In this document: positions 22,456-34,003 of the stretch, one piece after another
How the letters are laid out: each line of letters starts with the position of its first letter
Position numbering within the stretch: the first letter of the stretch is position 1
DNA from: Panax quinquefolius
Taxonomy: Eukaryota > Streptophyta > Magnoliopsida > Apiales > Araliaceae
NCBI GenBank assembly: GCA_020205615.1
Contig: CM035151.1
Location: 46,801,409-46,865,408 of the forward strand
Direction of reading: 5' to 3'
Length of the DNA: 64,000 bases
The notes under the pieces: generated by a model
Seen by the model: only the letters and a program-made list of their open reading frames with translations
What the model was told of the DNA's origin: nothing
Databases searched by the model: none
Program-made: the position numbers and the translations under genes

Positions 22456-25400
22456 TGTAACATTCCAGAATTTTAAATGTAATATTAAATATTTATTGAT
22501 TTATATAAATATTTAATGGATGTGATTATCGTTGAATAAATATTTGTTCAATTGATTTAATTTTGTTTAGTTAATTATTTATTAAATAAATAATTGATGA
22601 ATTAATGAAATGATTATTATATTGATATTTTAATTTAATGGTTAATTATTTGTATTGAGTTATGTGATTAAAGGATTTATTTAATTAATTGTGATTTGAT
22701 TAATTAAAATAAATATGAAAGTTTGATTAAATATAGTGTGACAAATAACTATATTATAAGGAGTTATTAAAATAAATTAAAGTAGTTTAATTTAGTTTTT
22801 TTTGCCAAACAAGGCTTAATATATTAATTTTTAAAATTAAAAAGGTTTTTTTGCCAAACAAGTTCTTATGGCTTTTGGAATTTCTAGATTTTAAAATAAA
22901 AATAAAATATATAAAATAATAAGTATAATATAATTATAATATATACGTTTATTTTTGTAACTGTTATTATATTTATGCGTATTAAGGTGCATCAGTTTCT
23001 TTTGTTTACGCTTACTATTTAGTTTGGGGTTTTACGCTTAATTTGGTCTGTGTTGTGATACTGAGAACTCTGAGAAAATTGAGAATTTCTTGAGAGAGAA
23101 TTGGAGAGGAGTCTAGGAAATTTTCACGTCAATTCCAGTGTGTTTAGCAAGAAATTCTGTTAAACAACAAAAGGTATGTTCATAACTGTAATAATATATA
23201 TGTATTTGTATTGGACCGTAAGAATTTTCTCATGTTCTGTAATAAGGAATTATTGAATTGTGGATTTATATAGTTGGTAATTGCAATTGTATATGTTTAT
23301 AATGCTAGAGTTTATGTCAAATAAGGAAATCGCATGTTAATTTTTGGATAACAGTAAAAGAAAATGATGTCAGTGTTTATGTTTTCATATTTAGCTATGT
23401 AAGTACCAATTTTGATGGTTAAATTGCATGCTAAGATGTTAATTGAGTTTTGTTTATGCTAGTTTGTTGAGATACGAACATAACGTAATTTGAATGAGAT
23501 GATTTGGTCATGTTTTGAAATCACAGTGATGATTTTTAGGATGAATGTCAAGAAAATTGAGTTTTTCATGAAAACATGAAAATTGAGAAATTAAAATAGT
23601 TTTAGTGATTGTTAAATTGTGCTAAGTGGTTGAATATGTTAGCAATCATGTCTATGATAGTTGTATATTTATTTTACGTGTTATTATCACAGATTCTGTT
23701 TGGTGGGTGAAATTCGTGTTAGTTGGCTTAAGAAAAGTGTTGAAGCTCGCTCTACAAAATCGAAAGTTGTAATAAATGTGGTGCAAAACCCTTAAATAAT
23801 GATGCGACCTCCTCCTGAAGATAAAACTTCGCATAGCATGCGCATGAAAGTGCCCATTTCAGTATTAATGAAGTCTGCTAATTCTGCATACTTTGGTTGT
23901 TCTTTGTGGCTAAGCTAAAGGTTATGGTAATGTGTCCAACATGTAACAACAAGGCTAAAACAGAGTTGTGTTATATATATTATGAATTCAAAGTTGAAAA
24001 AATGATTAGTAAATCAAAAACGCGTTATGTGATAACCTAGTTTATACAATGAACGTTAGTTATGTGTTGTGATGATTAACACTTGGAATTTTGAAATGTA
24101 AATGGTAGCTTAAGACTTGTGCTAAAATAACAAGTTTAGCTAGTAATGCATTTTATATTGAAAAGTGAATATTAGTATGTCTAATAGATGTTGTGGTTTT
24201 AATACTGTGTATAGTTGAACGTGAGTTTTAATATTTTAGCTTACGCCGAGGCAAGTTTTCTAACTCTACACTTTTCGTTGAAAGCTAGTTCATTTATTAC
24301 ATTGTGCAAGTTTTCTAACTCTACACTTTCGTTGAGTTAGTTCTATTATTATATTGTATAACTTCATGCTTTTGATTGAGCAAGCTTCTTATTTTAACTG
24401 TTATTGAATAAATCAATTTTATTGATTGATTCATTCTAACTTATTTACGGTTAAGAAAGTTTCTTAAGTTCTATTATTGTATAATGAACGTAATTTTGAA
24501 CTCTCGTCTCTATTATTGAACTGTTTTAATTCTTTGCATGAGTTAATACATTGTTGGGCAAGTTTTTAGTTTCCAACTTGCTTTAAGTTAAATGTACGTT
24601 TAGGAATATCATTTCTAATGTTATAAGACTTGAACCTTAACTTATTTTACTGTTCAAGCAAAGGTTGACCATTTTATTCATTTTATTGAATGCTTATGCT
24701 CTATAGCTATTTCAAGCATGAGTTTGATATGTAGAATCAGTTCATTTATGATTCTCAAATGTTCTAAGCTATGTTGTTATTAAACAACTATTATATTATC
24801 AATCATTGTTGATTCAAATAGTTCCCTAGTTGATGATCATTAAACTTCAATTACCCATGAAAGCTTATCCAAACCAAACTTTCTTTGGTGCGGACTTGTA
24901 CTCAAAATACTGAGAAGAACAACCCTATGTTTAGGGGTATACGCTTAGCGTTGAAATGGTTGTGCTCAATACATTGTACGGAGGATTGATCCCCCTAAGT
25001 ACGTGGAGTCCTTATAGTCATATGACTATTAAAGTTAAAGTTGAAAGATTACTTATAACCGTGGACATGGTTAATGGTCATTTGACCCTTAGTAGTTTAT
25101 TTAAGAATGTTAATAGAACATATCACTCAGTTCTATTGAGCCTATGAATTTTCAAATGTTGTAATATTAATAGAACATATCATTCAGTTCTATTGAGCCT
25201 ATGAATTGGCAAATGTTATAATGTTAATAGAACATATCATTCAGTTCTATTGAGCCTATTATTTGGCAAATGACGTAAAGATATTTATTCTTATTTCAAG
25301 TGAGCTTTGTTTGCTCACTCTTGTATATTTATACATTTATTGCAGCTATGGTTGAGAAGGTAGATAAACCTACAACTAGCAAAGGAAAGGAAAAAATGTA

Positions 25401-25643
25401 CAAGTGATGAAGACTTGTAATTTTGCTTTATCGTTATGATGATAGACTTTTAATAATGACGTGATGTAATAATTTAATTTTTGCACTTGAATGATGTATT
25501 ATTGTTAGAGAACCCGGGATTAAAGGTTTTTATTAAAGTAACACGGGAAGTTTTATTATTATTATATTATTTTTAGACATAAATGTTTTGATTACGTGAA
25601 AACCAAATCTTGAGGTATTGGCACCAAATTTGGGGGTGTCACA
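22456..25643 (+). mobile_element. Element E 3' LTR, complete (3,188 bp)
   Basis: It starts TGTAACATTCCAG and ends GGGTGTCACA. It is collinear with 13443-16632. The following base is already antisense integrase sequence of element B. The 57 bp triplicate repeat is at 25106-25276. Confidence 0.92.
25106..25276 (+). repeat. 57 bp direct repeat, three copies, 3' LTR of E
   Basis: Copies start at 25106, 25163 and 25220. Each has the AATAGAAC...GTTCTATT inverted repeat, as in the 5' LTR. Confidence 0.85.
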
Positions 25644-25951
25644 CAAATCGCATCGCATCCTCTCCGAGTAGTTGGAAGACCCTCCACAAAATCTATCATA
25701 TGATGTTTATTATTCGGGTATTTCCAATTAATGCTTGGTCTTTGATACTCACTTGACTCTTTGACATGTCAAGCATTTAGCGACAGATATGACATCTCTT
25801 TTCATGTTTAAATTTTATTTCCAACTCTAGCTTTGTCATTGCTGAAATAAGCTCCTCCTGAGTGGTTATCAGCATTAACTTTTCCCGACCTTTCCTGCTC
25901 AAAGCATCTATAACCAGATTTGCCTTGCCCGAATGATAAAATATTTCACAA
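25644..25951 (-). pseudogene. pol: Element B integrase remnant with internal deletion
   Basis: On the minus strand, DAL-SRKGREK and TQEELISAMTKLELEIKF-type linker sequence jumps directly to integrase MKR-type and CLTCQ-like positions and then VGLPTT-like sequence. Compared with E this lacks about 300 bp (E 20860-21170). Stops are frequent. The right-hand part continues into RNase H of B; the left junction is with the 3' LTR of E. Confidence 0.75.
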
Positions 25952-26512
25952 TCATAATCTTTTATTCATTCCATCCACCTCCTTCGACGCATGTTCAGGT
26001 CCTTCTGAGTGAAAATATACTTCAGACTCACATTTCTCTCCATAGAGATAGTGTCTCCATATCTTCAGAGCAAATACTACTGCAGCCAACTCTAACTCAT
26101 GAGTCAGATACCCTTTCTCATAGTCCTTCAGTTGCCTTGATGCATATGTAATAACTTTGCCATTTTGCATAAGGACACAACCTAATCCTTTATACGATGC
26201 ATCACTATACACCACAAAGTTTCCTGTACTATCTGGTAATGACAATACATGTGCCACACTTAACTTCTTTTTCAAGTCTTGAAAACTTTCTTCACACTTT
26301 TCCGTCCAAACAATTTTTACAGCTTTCCTTGTCAAATTTGTTAACGGAGTGGCTATCTTGGAAAAATCTTGAATAAACCGTCTATAATGACCGGCCAGCC
26401 CCAAGAAACTCCTCACCTCCGATGGTGTTCTTGGTTGTTCCCAATTGATTATGGCTTCAACTTTTGATGGATCCACTGAAATTCAGTCTTTGTCAATCAC
26501 ATGTCCCAAAAA
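25952..26512 (-). pseudogene. pol: RNase H and RT thumb of element B
   Basis: One open frame of 174 codons (25952-26476) covers [20 protein letters not shown] (RT connection), [59 protein letters not shown] and [13 protein letters not shown] frameshift at about 26480-26512 separates it from the RT frame upstream; another near 26000 alters its end. RNase H acidic motifs are intact. Confidence 0.9.
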
Positions 26513-27238
26513 TTATATACGATCTAGCCAAAATTCGCATTTAGAGAATTTTGCGTACAACTTTTCATTTCTTAGTGTCTTTAACGTCAAACGTAAATGT
26601 TTCACGTGTTCTTCTTGAGATTTGGAGTACACCAAGATGTCGTCAATAAATACCACCACAAACTTGTCTAAAAATAGTTTAAACATCATGTTCATCAAAT
26701 CCATGAATGCAGCATGGGCATTGGTCAAACCAAAAGACATCACCAGAAACTCGTAATGTCCATACCGAGTTCTGAATGCCGTTCTAGGTACATCCTCATT
26801 CCTTACCTTTAATTGATGATACCCACTTCTCAAATCTATTTTCAAGAAGTATTTAGCACCCTTCAATTGATCAAACAAGTCATCTATTCTTGGCATTAGA
26901 TATTTATTCTTAATAGTGACTTTGTTTAATTCCCTATAATCAATGCAACGTCGCATTGATCTATCTTTCTTTTTCACGAATAACACCGGGGCTCCCCACA
27001 GTGACACACTCGTCAGAATGTATTTCTTGTCTAGCAGCTCCTGCAGTTGTACCATCAGTTCCTTCATCTCTACCGGAGCCATTCTGTACGGGGCCTTCGA
27101 TATCAGGGCTGTTCTTGGCGCTAAGTTGATCACGAACTCAATCTCTCTGTCAGGCGGAAGTCCTGGCAAATCCTCTAGAAACACATCTACAAATTCCCTA
27201 ACCACTGGTATCTCTTCCAGTTTCACTCCCTTTCTTTG
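26513..27238 (-). pseudogene. pol: Reverse transcriptase of element B, longest open RT frame in the window
   Basis: The open frame (254 codons with its upstream junction codons) reads [79 protein letters not shown], and the catalytic FIDD box at 26639-26650. It is better preserved than RT of E. The 5' end of the frame is cut by the insertion of element C: the apparent N-terminal dozen residues are C LTR sequence and not part of RT. B's protease continues at 53607. Confidence 0.92.
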
Positions 27239-27243
27239 AGTAT
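27239..27243. repeat. Target-site duplication of element C, left copy
   Basis: AGTAT here and AGTAT at 53602-53606. The uninterrupted E sequence has one copy at the matching protease/RT linker site. Confidence 0.9.
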
Positions 27244-28345
27244 GGTGACAACCCCAAAATAGGTCCATTCCATCCAACCAATTCTAAGTCGCCAAATACA
27301 TGGTACAGAAAACAACTACAACTTTATTAATACAATTGTCGTGCAAGATAAGACAACACTTAAACTGTGAGTTTAAATACAAATATATACCAACTGTGAC
27401 TCATGTCCCAACCGTGGACAACACCTCATAATGACACCTTACATAAAGGTATAGTCGAAAACGGTTTTAGAAATTAGAATCTTTGGGAAGTGCTCAAGGA
27501 AACCTTCGTACATGGGAGGCCATGCGTCTAAGTTATGATAAATATCATATGGCCACAAAATTATCCTTGGTTGACCCAATAGACCCCAAAGAAAAACGAG
27601 AAGATTACTATCATATTCTTCCCAATGGTGTGTCTTCTCTTGACATATCATTATCTCCACCGTCTCTAATTGAGAATTATACTTCAACCAAACTCCAAGA
27701 TTATATAGGTAGTGCTCGTATATATACTCAGCAAGTGGATGAGCACAACCCTGTCTTATGATGACACGAGGTGGTATGTCATTAGACATCTTGTATGATA
27801 GTGGCAAAACACCCTTCTAACGTTGGGTTCGCCTCACCCTAGTTGATTCACCAAATATAACTACTAAATGATGACCACCGTTCTATTCCCCTGTTATCCC
27901 CCGCTCGACCCAGCTACACTTTTATTATATGAAAGGAATTGTGAAGCAAAAGGGTGAGCACAACTAGCTCAGTAAAGAATATTATGACTAAAGATAAATA
28001 AATTATTAATAGTCTTCATCAGTAATAAATCAGAGATTTAGAACATATGGTAGATGATAAAACTTTTCAACCATAGTTGCAGCGGAACGAGAAATCCATT
28101 AGAAGAGTCAAATAGACCATAAATTCTATTATCTTCTCCATGTTAAAAGTCCACCAACAATGTTTTATCCCTGTAATATCAATCAATAATACCTGTCCAC
28201 AATCACATGTATAACTCATAATCGTAATTGTTGTTCTAAATTTCTCTTCGCATCTAGGACGAAGATAATTTTCATCACCTGAAACATCAAAGATCATGGT
28301 TTATACCAAATTACAGTTCCTGTTCATAATCATACTAATAAATTC

Positions 28346-28667
28346 ATCTTTGCACTAAGAGCCAAAGATATTCATCAACAGTTCATCTTTGGACTACATG
28401 CCAAAGATATTCAACAACAGGTCATCTTTGCACTACAGGCCAAAGATATTCATATCTCAAAGAAATACATAATCATTTCAGAATTAATATAAACCATTAA
28501 TATAACCATGTTGATTAATTCACCTTTACACTTAAGCTAAAGATATTCAATTATAAATTAAATGGTCATGATCATACCAGTCACAATTCAACTTTTCACT
28601 ACTGGCCAAAGAGAACCCTAGTCATGATCATACCAATAATTTACCCATCTTTACACTCCAGTGAAAG
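28346..28667 (-). repeat. Array of short stem-loops in transcribed part of LTR C (3' copy)
   Basis: ATCTTTG...CAAAGAT inverted repeats of 24 bp lie at 28346-28369, 28385-28408 and 28424-28447, 39 bp apart. Related members are at 28524-28542 (CTTTA...TAAAG, a compensatory pair change) and 28649-28667 (CTTT-A-CACT...AGTG-AAAG). A weak, partly unpaired member is near 28590. Because they lie downstream of the TATA box, they would be in element RNA. Confidence 0.75.
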
Positions 28668-28798
28668 AGAATTTCAACATCAGGGTTATAAAAATGTTAT
28701 ATATGATAATAAAATCAAAATAATCAATATATAATTTTAATCTCCACAGTAATATTCATAAATCAACTATAATTTGGTTAGAAAAAGAAACTAATTTT

Positions 28799-28975
28799 GT
28801 AGTGAATAGTACCCGTGAATAGTAACTCATGAATAGTAACTCATGAATAGTAACTCATGAATAGTAACCCATCATGAATAGTAACTCATAAATAGTAAAT
28901 CGTGAATAGTAACTCGTGAATAGTAACTCATGAATAGTAACTCGTGAATAGTAACTCATGAATAGTAATCCCGAC
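28799..28975 (-). repeat. 14 bp minisatellite, 12 units, LTR C (3' copy)
   Basis: The unit is TGAATAGTAACTCA with C/G and ACC/AAT variants. The sister LTR has 7 units at 32508-32603. It lies about 300-470 bp downstream of the TATA box on the minus strand. Confidence 0.9.
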
Positions 28976-29270
28976 ATGAAAAAGTTCCAAATTTGATAAA
29001 AATTTTCAACCAATATTTTGGCATAATGATATTGAAGAAAATATCATTTTAAGAAAAATATAACACCCCTTACTATCTCTTACAATCCCTTACTATCCCT
29101 TACCTCAAAAGAGCAGTACTTCTGACTGGAATAACGCTGAACGAACTTGCACTGTATAGAAACACTCAAGATATCAAAATACTCACAAGAATACACTCGA
29201 TAATATAGAGAGAGAAATAGAGAGAAAACTTCAGTTTCTGGTGTGATTTTCAATTCTAACCTAAGCACCC

Positions 29271-29278
29271 TATTTATA
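29271..29278 (-). promoter_or_regulatory. TATA box of LTR C, 3' copy
   Basis: TATAAATA on the minus strand, within CCTATAAATAGGGTGCTTAGG, followed 60-80 bp later by a GA/TC-rich stretch. The sister box is at 32899-32906. It divides U3 (about 1.3 kb) from the transcribed part (about 2.0 kb). Confidence 0.75.
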
Positions 29279-30149
29279 GGAAACTGCTTAGAACACCAAA
29301 GCAGAAAATTGAATATAATAATATTATATTTATAAAATTTTCTTACGCACACTTTTAACAACTGATTTCAGCTAATTTCAACCACCATTGGGCTCCCCAA
29401 ACATAACAAAAACGTTTTTGTTATTAAAATTAATTAAAACTTTCGAAAATTAATTATTTTGGAACCACGGAACTTCAATAATTCATAATAAATAGCCCTT
29501 TTATCAAAAAATTTGAATCTCGCGATTTTTATAAGAAATTCAATTCTATACAACTTTGCAGAAGAAAGGTTTTCCAAATTCCAAACAGAAATGGACCGAA
29601 ATCCACATATGGGCGATTTTACAGGCTATAATCAAATTTCAGTCAAGAAATGGGTCCACCAACATGTTTAACATGTTTTAAACAACTTTTGCAACAAAAA
29701 TACTCTTCCTCCTCATATACTCATATATCTCACATTCATTATAAAAATATCACCATTATTATATTATAATAATATAATAAAATATTATTTTATCGAAAAG
29801 ATAAAATATCGATTTTCAAACAATTGTCACTTTAAAATTTTCTCCATCTATATCCACATAAAATGAATATTTTCCTTATCATATAAATCAATAATTAATT
29901 ATTCACAAATAATATTACGAATCACAATATTGAAAACCAGGCGGTTCCGGGAAAGAGGGCTTTCAATATGAATTTCTCCATCTTTGGCGCGCAATTAGGT
30001 GACCAAACCTCTCCTTATGAACTTTCTAAACATTGCCAATAATGTTATCTAATAATATTATTCAAATAATATGAATTATTGATCCGATAATGGGAAACAC
30101 TGTTCCGTGACAATTATTAAAACAATAATAATATAAAATATCAACGCAA

Positions 30150-30226
30150 CAATTATTGAATCAAAAATAAAATATTGAATAGTAATTACTGTAACAATTA
30201 TTGAGTAGTGCCTTCTTACGTAAGAA
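30150..30226 (-). promoter_or_regulatory. Homeodomain-type sites and ACGT palindrome in U3 of LTR C
   Basis: CAATTATTG at 30150-30158 and 30195-30203, and the perfect palindrome TTCTTACGTAAGAA at 30213-30226. CAATWATTG is the known HD-Zip class I site and TTACGTAA is a bZIP-type core. D and F U3 regions carry the same paired CAATWATTG arrangement. Binding is inference. Confidence 0.5.
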
Positions 30227-30611
30227 TCAATATTTTTGCGCAATATCGTGTGCCATCGCGTAATAACGCAGTATCGTGTTTTAACCACAGGGTATTCCAA
30301 CACTATTAACAGTAACAACTATGCCGTTATTTGTAAACAACTTATACTTGTCGTTTTCTTCATCCAATCGCTTTTCGTTATGGGGCCCACAAAAGGCTGC
30401 GCCGTCATACGAATATTCCCCGACAGAAAGAATATTCCACGACCAAACGAATATTCCCCGATAGAAATGAGTATTTTATAACCACTTGCATATTTTGAAA
30501 AATAATTTATATATCACCCTTAACTTTAACTTTTATCAATTTAACCATTTACTGAATAGTAATTATAAGACAAATTGAATACTTTTATTTCATAAAATTC
30601 GGGGTCTTACA

Positions 30612-30944
30612 ATCTCCCCTCCTTATGAAATTTCGTCCCCGAAATTTACGTACCTGGTATTTCGAAAAGTTGAGAATACCTTGCTTCCATTTCAGATTCT
30701 ATCTCCCCTGTCATCATTATTTCTCCATTGCTCATCTTCTGTATTTTAGATATCATTCTAGAATACAGCTTCAAAAATAACGGTTAATTTAACAAATTAA
30801 TATATCACATAATATCCTGATATTATGACTGACCAACAAATAAGCTTAGGTAGGACACACTAGTGAAGGATTTACTCATCTCTCCCCTCCTAGTTCTAAT
30901 CCCGATCTCTGCCAGAGATCATATCCCAAAGCTCTGATACCAAC
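30612..30944 (-). mobile_element. Element C interior (333 bp): PBS, leader, pol tail, PPT
   Basis: Minus strand order: primer site TGGTATCAGAGC (30931-30942, exact match to initiator-Met type), about 160 bp of leader nearly collinear with D's leader (49985-50156), then a junction near 30780. After it comes the very end of a chromovirus pol (EIESEMEARYSQLFEIPGT, stop at about 30647), then a polypurine tract TAAGGAGGGGAGAT (30612-30625) against the LTR. Everything from gag to chromodomain is gone. A 36-codon frame starting at an ATG just after the junction runs through this tail; whether it is made is unknown. Confidence 0.85.
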
Positions 30945-32046
30945 TGTGACAACCCCAAAATAGGTCCATTCCATCCAACCCATTCCGAGTCGCCAAATAC
31001 ATGGTACAGAAAACAACTACAACTTTATTAATACAATTGTCGTGCAAGATAAGACAACACTTAAACTGTGAGTTTAAATACAAATATATACCAACTGTGA
31101 CTCATGTCCCAACCGTGGACATCACCTCATAATGACACCTTACATAAAGGTATAGTCGAAAACTGTTTTAGAAATTAGAATCTTTGGGAAGTGCTCAAGG
31201 AAACCTTCGTACATGGGAGGCCATGCATCTAAGTTATGATAGATATCATATGGCCACAGAATTATCCTTGGTTGACCCAATAGACCCCAAAGAAAAATGA
31301 GAAGATTACTATCATATTCTTTTCAATGGTGTGTCTTCTCTTGACATATCATTATCTCCACCGTCTCTAATTGAGAACTATAATTCAACCAAACTCCAAG
31401 ATTATATAGGTAGTGCTCGTATATATACTCAGCAAGTGGATGAGCACAACCTTGTCTTATGATGACACGAGGTGGTATGTCATTAGACATCTTGTATGAT
31501 AGTGGCAAAACACCCTTCTAACGTTGGGTTCGCCTCACCCTAGTTGATTCACCAAATATAACTACTAAATGATGACCACCGTTCTATTCCCCTGTTATCC
31601 CCCGCTCGACCCAGCTACACTTTTATTACCTGAAACGAATTGTGAAGCAAAAGGGTGAGCACAATTAGCTCAATAAAGAATATTATGACTAAAGATAAAT
31701 AAATTATCAATAGTCTTCATCGATGAATAAATCGTAGATTTAGAACATATGGTAGATGATAAAACTTTTCAACCATAGTTGCAATGAAGAAAGCAATCCA
31801 TTAGAAGAGTCAAATAGACCATAAAGTCTATTATCTTCTCCATGTTAAAAGTCCACCAACAATGTTTTATCCCTGTAATATAAATCAACAATTCCTGTCC
31901 ACAATCACATGTATAACTCATAATCGTAATTGTTGTTCTAAATTTCTCTTCGCATCCAGGATGAAGATAATTTTCATCACCTGAAATATCAAAGATCATG
32001 GTTATACCAAATCACAGTTCATGTTCATAATCATACTAATAAATTC

Positions 32047-32367
32047 ATCTTTGCACTACGGGACAAAGATATTCATCAACAGTTCATCTTTGCACTACAT
32101 GCCAAAGATATTCAACAACAGGTCATCTTTGCACTACAGGCCAAAGATATTCATATCTCAAAGAAATACATAATCATTTCAGAATTTATATAAACCATAA
32201 TTATAACCATGTTGATCAATTCACCTTTGCACTTAAGCTAAAGATATTCAATTATAAATTAAATGGTCATGATCATACCAGTCACAATTCAACTTTTCAC
32301 TACTGGCCAAAGAGAACCCTAGTCATGATCATACCAATAAACTACCCATCTTTACACTCCAGTGAAA
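32047..32367 (-). repeat. Array of short stem-loops, LTR C (5' copy)
   Basis: Same arrangement as in the 3' LTR, with ATCTTTG...CAAAGAT members from 32047 and the CTTT...AAAG members near the right end. Loop bases vary between copies while arms are kept in most members. Confidence 0.7.
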
Positions 32368-32507
32368 GAGAATTTCAACATCAGGGTTATAAAAATGTTA
32401 TATATGATAATAAAATCAATATAATCAATATATAGTTTTAATCTCCAGAGTAATATTCATAAATCAACTATAATTTGGTTAGAAAAAGAAACTAATTTTG
32501 TAGTGAA

Positions 32508-32603
32508 TAGTACCCGTGAATAGTAACTCATGAATAGTAAATCGTGAATAGTAACTCATGAATAGTAACTCGTGAATAGTAACTCATGAATAGTAACCCC
32601 GAC
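32508..32603 (-). repeat. 14 bp minisatellite, 7 units, LTR C (5' copy)
   Basis: TGAATAGTAACTCA-type units; five fewer than in the 3' LTR of the same element. Confidence 0.9.
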
Positions 32604-33452
32604 ATGAAAAAGTTCTAAATTTGATAAAAATTTCCAACCAATATTTTGGCATAATGATATTGAAGAAAATATCACTTTAAGAAGAATATAACACCCCTTA
32701 CTATCCCTTACAATCCCTTACTATCCCTTACCTCAAAAGAGCAGTACTTCTGACTAGAATAACGCTGAACGAACTTGCACCATATAGCAAAACTCAAGAA
32801 ATCAAAATACTCACAAGAATACACTCGATAATATAGAGAGAAAAATAGAGAGAAAACTTCAGTTTCTGGTGTGATTTTCAATTCTAACCTAAGCACCTTA
32901 TTTATAGGAAATTGCTTAGAACACCAAAGCAGAAAATTGAATATAATAATATTATATTTATAAAATTTTCTTACACACACTTTTAACAACTGATTTCAGC
33001 TAATTTCAACCACCAGTGGGCCCCCCAAACATAACACAAATGTTTTTGTTATTAAAATTAATTAAAACTTTCAAAAATTAATTATTTCGGAACCACAGAA
33101 CTTCAATAATTCATAATAAATAGCCCTTTTATCAGAAAATTAGAATCTTGTGTCTTTTTATAGGAAATTCAATTCTCTACAACTTTGTAGAAGAAAGATT
33201 TTTCAAATTCCAAACAAAAATTGACCGAAATCCACATACAGGCGATTTTACAGGCTATAATCAAATTTCAGTCAAGAAATGGGTCCACCAACATGTTTAA
33301 CATGTTTTAAACAACTTTTGTATCAAAAATACTCTTCCTCCTCATATACTTATATATCCCACATTCATTGTAAAAATATCACCATTATTATATTATAATA
33401 ATATAATAAAATATTATTTTATCGAGAAAAGATAAAATATCGATTTTCAACA

Positions 33453-33457
33453 ATTGT
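33453..33457. repeat. Target-site duplication of element D, left copy
   Basis: ATTGT, matched exactly by 52806-52810. The uninterrupted sister LTR reads CAATTGTCAC there. Confidence 0.92.
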
Positions 33458-34003
33458 TGTGACGCCCCCAAAATAGGTATACACAACACCCATTCTGAGT
33501 CGCCAAATACATGGTACAGAAACAACTACATCTTTATTATTACAACAGTAAAACTGTGAGTTTAAATACAAATATTATCTTCTAGACAATATTTATACTC
33601 AAATAAATCCCCATCACATTTATTGATACATTATTTTACAAAAATGGTGAGGACTACTAAACAATCCTTTCTAAAACCTTCATTCCATACCCAGGCTCAG
33701 TACTCTTATATTCTCGCCTCCTGAGAAGAATGGAACAAAAAGGAAAAGGGTGAGCTCAACTAGCTCAGTAAAGAATATTATGACTAAGATAATATACAAC
33801 AAATTATCGTTAGTCTTCAACAGGGAAAAATTTAATAGAATACAATAGACAACAAGTTTCAGATCAATATTCGCAGCGGAAATAATAATTCATAGAAGAG
33901 TTACGTAGAGAATGAAATCTACTATAATCTATGAATTTAACAGTCCATCATCAATATTTTATCCCTGTAACATCAATCAATATTCATCTCAAATCAAATA
34001 TTC

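Larger units (their letters stand above)
13443..25643 (+). mobile_element. Element E: Ty3/gypsy chromovirus (Tekay/Del-like), plus strand
   Basis: This 12.2 kb element has LTRs of 3.2 kb, an initiator-Met primer site, ORF0, gag with zinc knuckle, protease, RT, RNase H, integrase and C-terminal chromodomain, a polypurine tract and a 3' LTR. It sits head-to-head inside its relative B. Every coding region has stops or frameshifts, so it is not autonomous. No target duplication is visible: the first 15 bp of its 5' LTR and about 950 bp of the target are missing at the left junction. Confidence 0.9.
27244..30611 (-). mobile_element. Element C 3' LTR (3,368 bp)
   Basis: On the minus strand it starts TGTAAGACCCCGAATTTTAT at 30611 and ends GGGGTTGTCAC next to the target duplication; the last base at 27244 differs from the sister copy. 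Order on the minus strand: U3 with homeodomain-type sites (30150-30226) and a conserved GGTCACCTAATTG box (about 29995), TATA box (29271-29278), GA-rich leader, the 14 bp minisatellite (28799-28975), the stem-loop array (28346-28667) and a long U5. Minus frames such as 29080-29361 and 27439-27807 are repeated in the sister LTR but have no recognisable product. Confidence 0.9.
30945..33457 (-). mobile_element. Element C 5' LTR, left part
   Basis: It is collinear with 27244-29830, starting TGTGACAACCCC. It contains TATA (32899-32906), the 7-unit minisatellite (32508-32603) and stem-loops (first at 32047-32070). It is interrupted at ATTGT (33453-33457) by element D and resumes at 52806. Confidence 0.92.

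Noticed and set aside
27439..27807. 122-codon minus-strand frame in LTR C
   Set aside because: The sister LTR has only its C-terminal-truncated 61-codon version with the same sequence; it lies in U5, has no recognisable domain, and LTR identity explains the repeat. Kept as a very weak possibility only.
28346..28975. Regularly spaced repeats resembling a CRISPR array
   Set aside because: The repeats are degenerate, lie inside LTRs of a plant retrotransposon, occur in each LTR copy, and spacers are related to each other. No cas genes.
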